A program made the translations under genes and the position numbers. A stretch of 36,336 nt of DNA from Lingula anatina. Lineage: Eukaryota; Brachiopoda; Lingulata; Lingulida; Lingulidae. Positions 12,183 through 19,600 of this stretch are shown piece after piece. Where the stretch lies: NCBI RefSeq assembly GCF_001039355.2, contig NW_019774069.1, positions 1,411,301-1,447,636 of the forward strand, read 5' to 3'. Under the pieces are notes generated by a model. The model did no database searches. It saw only the letters and a list, made by a program, of their open reading frames with translations, and was not told the origin of the DNA. Position 1 is the stretch's first letter. Every line of letters begins with the position of its first letter.

Positions 12183-12999
12183 TAGATTATTAAGGCTGCA
12201 TTGAAGATTAGAAAGAAAATTGAATATTTTCTTACAGTACTTGGTAATATGTGATTTGACCATTGTAACAGATGATCTGCAGACTAACTGATCTGCAGAC
12301 TAATTATGGCCAACCCCACTTAAAACCAATGCCACCTAATCAACCTATATGGTCTCCTTGACTCCTCATGCACCATCCCTGCAGCAGGGGCCTAGCAATT
12401 ATACATTAAATCTCAGCTACAAGGTTTAATTGCTAGGTCATTGCAGGGATGACTCATTTGGAGGTGGAGAGACCCTCAGGGGATTAGGCGGCATTGCTTT
12501 TAAGTGGGGTCAGCCATATTTTGTCCATGGATCAGTTAGCCCGAGGATCATTTATTGTGAATACTACCATAGATGCACCTTCTACCTACTTTATTGATTA
12601 CACTGTTTTCAGTAGCACTATCTTAAGCCTGAGGAAGGGCAGAAAGAAGGATTCTAGAGCTGTAGTTTTGGCTTGGAAAAGGCCCACTCAGAGTCAATAA
12701 TTTTATGCCATTAAAAATATACTCTTTATAACTTCATTTTGAAATGGCTGGCTACAGCCCTGCTTATCAATTGTTAATATAGGAGTAATGATTTATATCC
12801 ATATCTTTCAGAATCGGCCAGGTCTAAAAGCTACCCGCAGGTAAAGGCAGAGCTTATTCCAAGTCCAGAAGGGGAGGGAGATGATGTGTTTGACAAAAAA
12901 AATATGGGTAAAGAGGAAGCAGCAATGGCCACAACTTGCTCTCCTAAACCTTTGCCAAAGTTTATGAAACTGTCTCATCGCTGGAAGCCAAATACATAG
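340..12999 (+). CDS. PLCE1: Phospholipase C epsilon (3' 23 coding exons; 5' end outside window)
   Basis: Phosphoinositide-specific phospholipase C of the epsilon class, which cleaves PIP2 to IP3 and diacylglycerol at membranes downstream of small GTPases. Exons: 340-578, 768-1009, 2398-2609, 3001-3123, 3342-3446, 3786-4010, 4247-4399, 4628-4751, 5315-5429, 5805-5992, 6397-6516, 6663-6798, 7083-7207, 7369-7532, 7865-8023, 8412-8711, 8898-9035, 9419-9613, 10571-10621, 10897-11046, 11576-11800, 12035-12146, 12812-12999. They join in one open frame of 1263 codons ending in TAG. Domain order is EF-hand region, X, acidic linker, Y, C2, RA1, RA2, which is specific to PLC epsilon. All introns look GT-AG except 6799-7082 (AT-AC). 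The N-terminal part, with the expected RasGEF domain, is not in the window. Exon edges are inferred by eye; the least certain are the starts at 4628 and 10897 and the donor at 12146. Confidence 0.93.
768..3123 (+). other. PLCE1: PLCE1 EF-hand region (exons 768-1009, 2398-2609, 3001-3123)
   Basis: These three exons encode the EF-hand-like helical region before the catalytic barrel. Visible landmarks are [46 protein letters not shown] and [18 protein letters not shown]; the last is the conserved stretch that leads into the X box in PLC epsilon. I see no canonical calcium-binding EF loop, as is usual for PLCs, so the role is probably structural. The 1388-bp intron 1010-2397 holds no gene or obvious repeat. 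Confidence 0.85.
1010..2397 (+). other. PLCE1 intron, no recognisable content
   Basis: Donor gtaagg at 1010 and acceptor tttccag ending at 2397. The sequence is AT-rich with short unsupported open frames on both strands (for example 1840-2076 and 1777-2043) that resemble no family. I see no terminal inverted repeats, tandem repeat or RNA gene. Confidence 0.7.
3342..4399 (+). other. PLCE1: PLCE1 catalytic X box (exons 3342-3446, 3786-4010, 4247-4399)
   Basis: First half of the TIM-barrel catalytic domain. The active-site motifs are present in order: SSHNTYLTG (first catalytic His and the Asn calcium ligand), [11 protein letters not shown] (Glu and Asp calcium ligands), [11 protein letters not shown] (second catalytic His) and LSIENHCS (Glu ligand). 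Next come VFGDKL and [18 protein letters not shown], as in animal PLC epsilon. No key residue is missing, so the enzyme should be active. Intron boundaries are all phase 0. Confidence 0.93.
4867..5034. mobile_element. 168-bp MITE with CAGGGGCGGAT termini (hAT5-like)
   Basis: Terminal inverted repeats CAGGGGCGGAT at the left and ATCCGCCCCTG at the right, bordered on both sides by TGTAT (4862-4866 and 5035-5039), a 5-bp target duplication. The interior has three copies of a ggaaga-ggtcag-like motif and no transposase. CAGG ends with 5-bp duplications point to the hAT5 group; the class is inferred. It lies in a PLCE1 intron. Confidence 0.8.
5545..5690. repeat. Three imperfect copies of a 44-48 bp tandem repeat
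   Basis: Units share TTTAATGTCAGTTTA and GTTAGTG-type segments, spaced 48 and then 44 bp. Lies in a PLCE1 intron. No function suggested. Confidence 0.6.
5805..7532 (+). other. PLCE1: PLCE1 catalytic Y box (exons 5805-5992, 6397-6516, 6663-6798, 7083-7207, 7369-7532)
   Basis: Second half of the catalytic barrel. Motifs in order: [13 protein letters not shown], a basic/Ala-rich insert (exon 6397-6516), [46 protein letters not shown] and [12 protein letters not shown]. The exons 6663-6798 and 7083-7207 join only if the intron between them uses an AT-AC pair. The joined segment then matches the expected spacing of 12 residues between CRR and LLR, as in human PLCE1. Confidence 0.9.
6799..7082 (+). 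other. U12-type AT-AC intron of PLCE1
   Basis: The intron begins ATATCCTTT at 6799, the exact minor-spliceosome AT-AC 5' splice consensus. It ends in AC at 7082, and GCCTTAAC (7066-7073) matches the U12 branch-site consensus TCCTTAAC at 7 of 8 positions, about 10 nt before the 3' end. Joining at these points restores the frame (phase 2, AA|T = Asn) and the family alignment [20 protein letters not shown] donors within the upstream exon (6785 and 6791) do not give an in-frame join with any nearby AG. Confidence 0.88.
7865..8711 (+). other. PLCE1: PLCE1 C2 domain (exons 7865-8023, 8412-8711)
   Basis: C2 beta-sandwich following the barrel. Landmarks are [67 protein letters not shown] and [12 protein letters not shown], all in the order typical of PLC C2 domains. 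The last third of exon 8412-8711 is a Ser/Asn/Lys-rich linker toward RA1. Both introns are phase 0 with standard sites. Confidence 0.88.
8898..9613 (+). other. PLCE1: PLCE1 RA1 domain (exons 8898-9035, 9419-9613)
   Basis: First Ras-association (ubiquitin-fold) domain. Visible pieces are [44 protein letters not shown] and [12 protein letters not shown], ending near the donor at 9614. In PLC epsilon RA1 contributes mainly to localisation and RA2 to Ras/Rap binding; that split comes from family knowledge, not from this sequence. Confidence 0.85.
9614..10570 (+). other. PLCE1 intron holding a Harbinger-like foldback
   Basis: Donor gtaatg at 9614 and acceptor tttttatag ending at 10570. More than half of the intron is the 522-bp foldback element at 9992-10513; the rest is AT-rich with no coding evidence. 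Confidence 0.8.
9992..10513. mobile_element. 522-bp long-arm foldback element (PIF/Harbinger-like MITE)
   Basis: Two inverted arms of about 190 bp (9992-10182 and 10331-10513), roughly 90% identical by eye, start GGGAC(C/T)GTTCACATG and surround a unique centre of about 150 bp. The flanking trinucleotide TAA (9989-9991 and 10514-10516) fits the TWA target of PIF/Harbinger elements. No transposase. Located in a PLCE1 intron. Confidence 0.8.
10571..10621 (+). other. PLCE1: PLCE1 17-codon exon between RA1 and RA2
   Basis: A 51-nt phase-0 exon reading [17 protein letters not shown], flanked by tttttatag and gtaatt. Being a multiple of three, it could be skipped without a frameshift. It was placed by splice signals and frame only; the linker has little conservation. 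Confidence 0.7.
10658..10691. repeat. (GA)n microsatellite
   Basis: GA dinucleotide array interrupted once by AAA, in the PLCE1 intron after the 17-codon exon. Confidence 0.9.
10897..11800 (+). other. PLCE1: PLCE1 RA2 domain (exons 10897-11046, 11576-11800)
   Basis: Second Ras-association domain, the GTPase-binding one in vertebrate PLC epsilon. Landmarks are [20 protein letters not shown] (the Lys in the IFKAP strand aligns with the vertebrate IKAP strand), [25 protein letters not shown] and [15 protein letters not shown]. Between strands there is a basic Ser insertion, [10 protein letters not shown], which fits a basophilic kinase consensus and lies where vertebrates have a Lys/Thr-rich loop. 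Confidence 0.88.
12147..12181. repeat. (GT)n microsatellite forming a splice donor
   Basis: About 17 GT units begin immediately after the last base of PLCE1 exon 12035-12146, so the first GT acts as the 5' splice site. Confidence 0.9.
12272..12551. mobile_element. About 280-bp foldback repeat in last PLCE1 intron
   Basis: The left arm includes CTAACTGATC, then ATTATGGCCAACCCCACTTA and CCTAATC. The right arm carries the reverse complement with about 85% similarity, ending near GATCAT at 12551. Inner blocks (CATCCCTGCA, CTAGCAATTA) also pair. Exact ends and target duplication are unclear. Confidence 0.65.
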
Positions 13000-13269
13000 T
13001 CCTCTGGTAATGCCACAATGCTTATTCAGAGGCTATAGTTTAGAACTGCTTTCTGTACCTCAGTCCATTATGAAATACTCTGCTGAAATAGCTCAGCAAA
13101 CTTACAATTATGGACAAAAATATGACATTGTTCATATAGAAATTTCTTTTCTCATGTTTTAACTGTGCTATATATAATAATAGGCACAGATTATGGGTGC
13201 TGCTATAGAAAATAATGGTACTTATTAACTTGAATCCAGTTATTATAGCACAAAGTCTAATAAGGTTTT

Positions 13270-13291
13270 TATTATTATTATTATTATTATT
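13270..13291. repeat. (ATT)n microsatellite
   Basis: About seven ATT units in the PLCE1 3' region. Confidence 0.85.
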
Positions 13292-13714
13292 GGTCTCAGA
13301 TTGGTGCCAAAGTTAAGTTCAAATTTATTCATCTGGAGGCCCAATATTTTAAAAGTCCAGCATTGGTTTTATCAATTACTGTGTTTTGAAACAAAACTTT
13401 ACCCTGTGTATGCCTTTTTATATATACAGTTTCTGTCCAGCCCAATCAACATAGAGACTTATAAGCATAAGCAGTGTTAATAAACTTGATAATTATATTT
13501 GTCAGTTTGTTTGGAATTTTAACAAGCAATGTAGAGGAATATAAAATTATGGCCTAGGTATTCCAAACATTTAAATTTTTAATTTGAAATGAAAAATGTG
13601 ACAACCAGTGTATATTGTATGTGAACTTCGAACTGTAATTATTATCTCATTTCTTTATAAACATTAAGGTTTATGTATTTAAAAAATGACAAAATATCCT
13701 CATGTCTAAATCAT

Positions 13715-13720
13715 AATAAA
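13715..13720 (+). terminator. Candidate PLCE1 polyadenylation signal
   Basis: Canonical AATAAA about 715 nt downstream of the PLCE1 stop codon and followed by T-rich sequence. A second AATAAA at 13479-13484 is an alternative. Use of either is inferred from motif and position only. Confidence 0.4.
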
Positions 13721-16547
13721 TATTTTTATTGGATTTTGAAGCAGCAGTGTAGACAGGACTGATTTTCAAGACTTTTGTAAAATTTCTACTTGTATGTTTA
13801 AATTTTCATCAAAGCGTACTACTATTAAATATTTTGGCAGATGACTCTCCTTAAAAGTATGCTTCAATTGATGATTTTCTTACCTTTTTATTGGCATTTT
13901 GTTTATGTTAAGTACAGCTGAATAACAGTAAGTTTATTTTGTTGACTAAAGTCTGTTTTCTTTCATTAATTAGTAAATTGTATATTTTGCTCATGCCAGT
14001 TTGAATCAAGTATCAATACTGCAAAGAACAACATGAGATCAAAAAATAAGCAATATTATCAGTATAGGGCTAACTGCATTCCAGTTTTTTGTGTAAAATT
14101 AAAAAAAGCCATTCCAGCATTCTCTGTCAGAATAAAGTCAACTTCATACTGACGATCAAAGCCATGCAAGCATTTGTTGATAATTATTTGTAAAGGGCAC
14201 CAAAAAATTGTAATCAGTATTCATTATTTCAGGTTACCAGTTTAGTTACATTCTACGTAAGTTTACTATATATAGATTTGCCTCTTTTGTGTTAAATCCA
14301 TACCTTATTTTCTTTAGGACTGATGAAATCCACGTTATTACAAATTGAAAAAAGGTTAAAGATATGATTCTGAGGAGAGAACTTAATTAGCAAGCCTATT
14401 TAATGGGTTTTGTTATACAGGAAGTAAGATATGTTACTCTAAATCTTAGGGAACTTTTTTCCATTGTTAGTATTTCACTAGGAAGATGTTTTTTCTGTAT
14501 GATTTTTGGTGAAATTAACTGTTGACCAATTAGCCAGCTAACACTTCTGAACCTAGGGAATGGTGCTTCAATAACTTTGTTTTATGTGGTGCAATTGTTT
14601 GTGAATATTTATTTAAAGAATACATATCACCATTTGAGGGAATTGCCCTCTGAATTGTTGCAAGAGTAGATAAATCTGTATCAGTAAAAGGATACTGTAG
14701 ATATTGTAATCCTCATGTATATTGCTGACATATTCTAACAAACAGTGGGAAAAATAGAAAAAAAAAATCCTGCATTTAGTAAATGTAGTACCTGTATTTA
14801 CATTGAGAATTGTACATCAACCTAGACAAGATGTAGTTTCTGCTGGACCAGCAAACCACATTGATACCAATCCTAGTGAGTCGTAAACCCTAGGTACCAC
14901 AAATTAATAGACTTATTGCCTAATGTATTTGCATATTGTGCCAAACAGTAGACCACCACTCATGTCATTCATGTATTTTAAGCTTCCTTTATGTTTATGG
15001 AGACACAATTGTGTCCAGACTCTTGTCTTGGTGATTTGATTAATTCAGAAATTGCTATGATAATCACTTCTATGTAGCTTTAAAATTTTGAAGCATTTGA
15101 ATTATCCCATTATAGTGCAAAGTTTGCTTGGGACCATGTGTTTAATTGCCAGTGTATCATAGCAACTCATCTAGAACTTGAAATGAAGTTGGGAAATTAG
15201 GATGCTTCTGACATTTCCATTTTATATTCATTGTTCATGATCCTTTTGTTTGATATGTGAAAATCTAGTACTTAGCATTCTGTATTACAAGAAATGCCTG
15301 TCATATATTTAATAACATATTTAACTTATTCAAAGAAAATTCTTAATTATTACTGTTAATTATTACTCATTACTGTTTGCTACTAACGAGTATAATTTCG
15401 CAGATGAATAGCATTAAGTGAAATGTGGTTTATGTGGGGCCATGGAGCATTAAAATTTCCTAGAATCAATAACTTAAATTCTGTGGAATTGTAGTTTCCC
15501 TGATGGCCATGGGTACGTAAATGTAAATTTTAAATCAAAACAATAAAATGATATTTATGTTTATTCTTATTTAGTTGTTTATTAATTTGGCAGAGAAAAT
15601 AATGGGATTTTGGAGAATTAATTAGTGAGAGAATGCTGGGCATGCTCTTTATGTCTTAAAAGATGTTTAAGAGGACCCACTTTCTAAAGCCTATGAATGA
15701 ATAAAATGAAAATATGGGTGAAATGCAGTCATTTGCAGAAGCTTTTTGCACATATAGGCCACTGTTTAACATCACTGGTGTAAGTCTCTGCTTACAGCAG
15801 TGTACTAATTTAAAGACCATTGTCATCTTTTCTGTAATACATATAACAATGGAATGGACGGAGATCTACACTAGAAGTTATCATAAGATGATTTTGTTTA
15901 TTTTTTTGCCCAAGAAAGCAATGCTTCTTTTAAATGCTGCCCTGCCCCCAGTTTTATAAAATAAAATAATAGTAATTAATGAAAATGACGAAGCCCAATT
16001 GTGTCTGGAATAGAATTAAACAAATAAACTTATTAGTAAGTTTACATTAAAAAGTCCTCAAAGAAGTTACATTATCACCACCCTTTATGAGCCTATATGT
16101 GCCAAATCAAATTTTTTGGATGCAAAACTTAACACAAATGCGTTTGCAAAACGTATAAGATAAATGACATATTTAAGTCTCATGCTAATCAATCACAAAC
16201 ATTCTATTATTTTGTTAAAAGAAAAGAAAAGAAAAAATTCGTCTAAAAAACTTTATTTTTTAAAAATTGTTAACCTTAACACGATCTACAGCGCGTACTT
16301 TACCAACACGAGTTTGGCTTATCTTGTTTAAACTTCCGCCTATTGGTAAAGGCTATCCATATAAAGGTCAAGGACGAAGGTTTGTAAAGACACAAAAAGA
16401 CAAAAATGTGGCTAAATTGACTCATAAATGATTCAAAATCAATTGTAAAGTGTACACATTTACTACAATACATTTTCTAGTGCACTGGGTATTAAATTTT
16501 GACACAGTCCTAATAAAATGTTTATATCGCATTCTCGTAGAAACACA

Positions 16548-16555
16548 TGACGTCA
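16548..16555 (+). promoter_or_regulatory. CRE-like palindrome upstream of RAB28
   Basis: A perfect TGACGTCA palindrome, the full CREB/ATF site, 75 nt upstream of the RAB28 start codon. An inverted CCAAT box (ATTGG, 16342-16346) lies further upstream. Core-promoter position is plausible, but function is inferred. Confidence 0.4.
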
Positions 16556-16629
16556 CGAGAAAAACAGAACCAAATATTTGACTGCCAAAGCCGATGGTTT
16601 GCAAGTTGTAAGTGCAATACCTGTAAATA

Positions 16630-19600
16630 ATGTCAGATTCGGAGGACGAAAGTATCGACAAGCAGTTGAAGATTGTTATAATTGGGGATGGTGCGTCAGG
16701 GAAGGTACGAAAGAACAATGTTATGTCAAAAACATTCATGAGCCGACTAACGATGTCACCAATGCAATGAATTAATGACAGTCAAGTACAATCTATCACT
16801 AGTATTCTAAACTGATCCTTATCCGTCATAACTTTGTTTTTTTATGAACATACAATGAACAACATACTATTGGATCTACATAAAGTCTCATGGAGAGAAT
16901 GAAGTGACAACGACAGTGGAGTTCTACTATGAATTAAAAAAGACAATAATGAATTGGCTCTTTTTATAATGATTAGAAGTTTATATGATACTGTGAAATT
17001 GCTACTTGATATTGTGACTAAACTAACAGGATATTTCAGAAATGTGTAAATTTGGAATTTGGTAAATAATTCTTCAAAAGTTTGGATTAAAAAATAAATG
17101 TGAGGCATGATATTTACTAGCTTATACTTAATTCAGTCCATTGGTCTCACAAAATGTTCCTTGTACTTCCTGTTTAGATTTAAGTACTATACATAATATT
17201 TTTTCTTCAATTATTAGACTTCCCTAACCACAAGGTATGCACAAGAACAGTTTGGAAAACAATACAAACAGACAGTTGGGATTGATTTTTTTCTGAGAAG
17301 AATAGTTCTACCAGGTAAGCATACTAGAACTGACATTGTGAATGAGTCTGAACATGAAAAAGATTGTAGAATATTGAAATCAAAGCTCTTTTGTCACAAA
17401 CTTAGAAAAAAATGTCAATCACATGAAATATTTCAATGTGCCATATTCATCAGTCTCAGAGTGACACAGATGACGTTGTGTCACTAGTCTATATAGAGGG
17501 GAACAGCTCCAATTACTGGGATACTAGACTGATAGATAAAGCCACTGTCACTTCGATTCAATTCCACGTTAGATTCTAAGTTTGTGGCAAAAGAACTTTT
17601 GAACTCTAATATCTACCAACTGATGGAACTTTTAAAACTTTTTAAAAAACATTATAGAATCTTAATTTTGATCTTGGTCGTCTGTAAATTTCTGAACCCT
17701 TCCCAGTAGACTCAAAATTAATTTACCTTTAACCATGACACACAATATTATTTTCTAGGTAATGTAAATGTAGCATTGCAAGTATGGGATATTGGAGGAC
17801 AAACTTTAGGAGGAGGCATGCTGGACAAATATCTATACGGAGCTCATGTAAGAATAGCTGTTTGAAAGCATACTTATGAATGTTGATAATGTTAAAAGTA
17901 GCAAGGCCTGTGCTAAAAGATATGAATTTATTACTGTTTAAGATACCAGTGTCTATAATCTAAAAAAATGTCAGTAAAAATGTCAAGAGATAACAATTTT
18001 TACTATCTGATATTGTTTCAAACACTATCTTCACTAGTATTTTGTTGTAGATATTGAACTTGCAGGCCATTTGAGGTGCCAATTATCCAAATTTTATATT
18101 TATTAGTGTAAGTGTAAAGGTAATTTTCCTTGCATGTTAGTTGAGAACCCCTTGTTTGCGTCATATTGAATAATGTTAAGCAAAATCTCACCAACTACAC
18201 ATTAATGTGTGAATATCAGGTGTCACGCTTGATAATGTCATAAGATCTTTTTTCCATCTTCAGGGTGTATTACTAGTATATGATATAACAAATTACTCCA
18301 GTTTTGAAAATTTGGAAGACTGGCTGGTTGTTGTAAGGAGGGTATTTGAAAATGAAGGGAAAATGCCCCATAGAGCTTTAGTAGGCAACAAAGGTAAGTA
18401 GAAGGCCCATTAGTTTTCCGAATAAATAACTGAACAGCTTCAGAAGCTGTTCAGTAATTTATTTGGAAACAGAATTAGCCAGCCAGCCTTGTAGCCGTGT
18501 TTTGCACGGCCATTTTTCATGAGACACATTTAGTTTTTCAAATCACGGCCCATGATGAAGCCGTGTATTTTCAATACATTCTATATTCACGATAAATAAT
18601 ACATAATATTGTGTTTAAAACCCAGAAAAAGATCGTTTCCTGGGTAAACAAAAACAATAAAAGTAGCTCATCAACGTATGCCACCCGGAGTCTCTGTTGC
18701 TACATGTGCGTTGAATAAAAGTATGTCAACTTGCCACCGATAGTACACTAAAAGTACAATGCTGCCATCAGCACAAAACGTGGTTTTCAAAGCCAATTTC
18801 AATATTTTATTGTGTTTTAAGACCCAAATGAAAATGGTTTGACCTTAAAACAGTTTAGTCGACAAACTGGTGACAGAGATTACTCTAAATGGTTAAAATA
18901 TGTTAAACTACGTGTATAAAATCAAAGGTAATTAAATTTGTCTAGATATTGTGTTTTTGTTATGTTTAATAGTCAAAACATAATTTTTCCAGATTGGAAT
19001 ATAATTTGTAATTGCCATTACAATTATTCATTGAAATTATTAAATTTGATAAAATTTTCTGGGGGGTCACAATTATACGGCCAAATTTTGTTAAATTTAA
19101 TAACCAAATGTCACTAGAATGCACCAAATGGCTCCTAAAAATCCAAATTTTCTTGGAGGAGGACCCCCTCCCGGGCCTCTGGCTGCGTCTCGGTCCGTTG
19201 GACCTCATGGCTATTACACTCCCAGATTTTATAATTACACTTCCAGTCAGTCCATTCCTGGCTAATTCTCTGTTTGGAAAACTAATGGGGGTATCTTATG
19301 TATCATTCACACAGTCATTATAGTCACACCTCTTACGAAAACTGAGGCCTGACTTCAGCACACGTGCCGGGATGACTTTTTTAGACTTGAGTTCCAGTAT
19401 TGATAGATTGACTTGCATTTTTATGCTTATGTCGTTGATTTGTCAGATTTATCAATATTGATATATTATTAATAAGTGTTGGTTGATGTAGTTTGATTTT
19501 TTGTCTGTAGCTAGAGGAATCAGTGCAGAAACTTCAATTGGTTTTTATGTTTGTTTGTTTTTTTTTCATTTTCAGTTGACTTAGAACATATGAGAACTGT

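Larger units (their letters stand above)
12147..12811 (+). other. Last PLCE1 intron, with microsatellite and foldback
   Basis: Starts inside a GT dinucleotide array (12147-12181) and contains the foldback repeat at about 12272-12551. The open frame at 12494-12700 runs across the right arm of that repeat and is not credible as a gene. Confidence 0.75.
12035..12999 (+). other. PLCE1: PLCE1 C-terminal tail (exons 12035-12146, 12812-12999)
   Basis: Lys/Ser-rich tail ending [12 protein letters not shown] followed by TAG. The first exon ends in phase 1 right at a (GT)n tract that supplies the donor; the second starts after atctttcag. The frame is continuous. The tail has no domain I recognise and no obvious PDZ-binding end. 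Confidence 0.82.
13000..16629 (+). other. PLCE1 3' UTR, intergenic spacer and RAB28 upstream region
   Basis: No coding exon recognised. Canonical AATAAA poly(A) signals lie at 13479-13484 and 13715-13720, about 0.5 and 0.7 kb after the PLCE1 stop; further AATAAA copies occur near 15542. A short (TTA)n array sits near 13270-13291. The last few hundred bases are less AT-rich and form the likely RAB28 promoter and 5' UTR. The open frame at 15714-15959 has no supporting signal. Confidence 0.65.

Noticed and set aside
12494-12700. Open frame in the last PLCE1 intron
   Set aside because: Crosses a foldback arm and has no similarity or splice context.
17540-17570. tRNA B-box-like GATTCAATTCC
   Set aside because: No matching A box or cloverleaf; it lies within a foldback repeat.
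19012-19323. 103-codon open frame in RAB28 intron 4
   Set aside because: No start context, no homology, and includes a GC-rich patch that looks like a mobile-element remnant.
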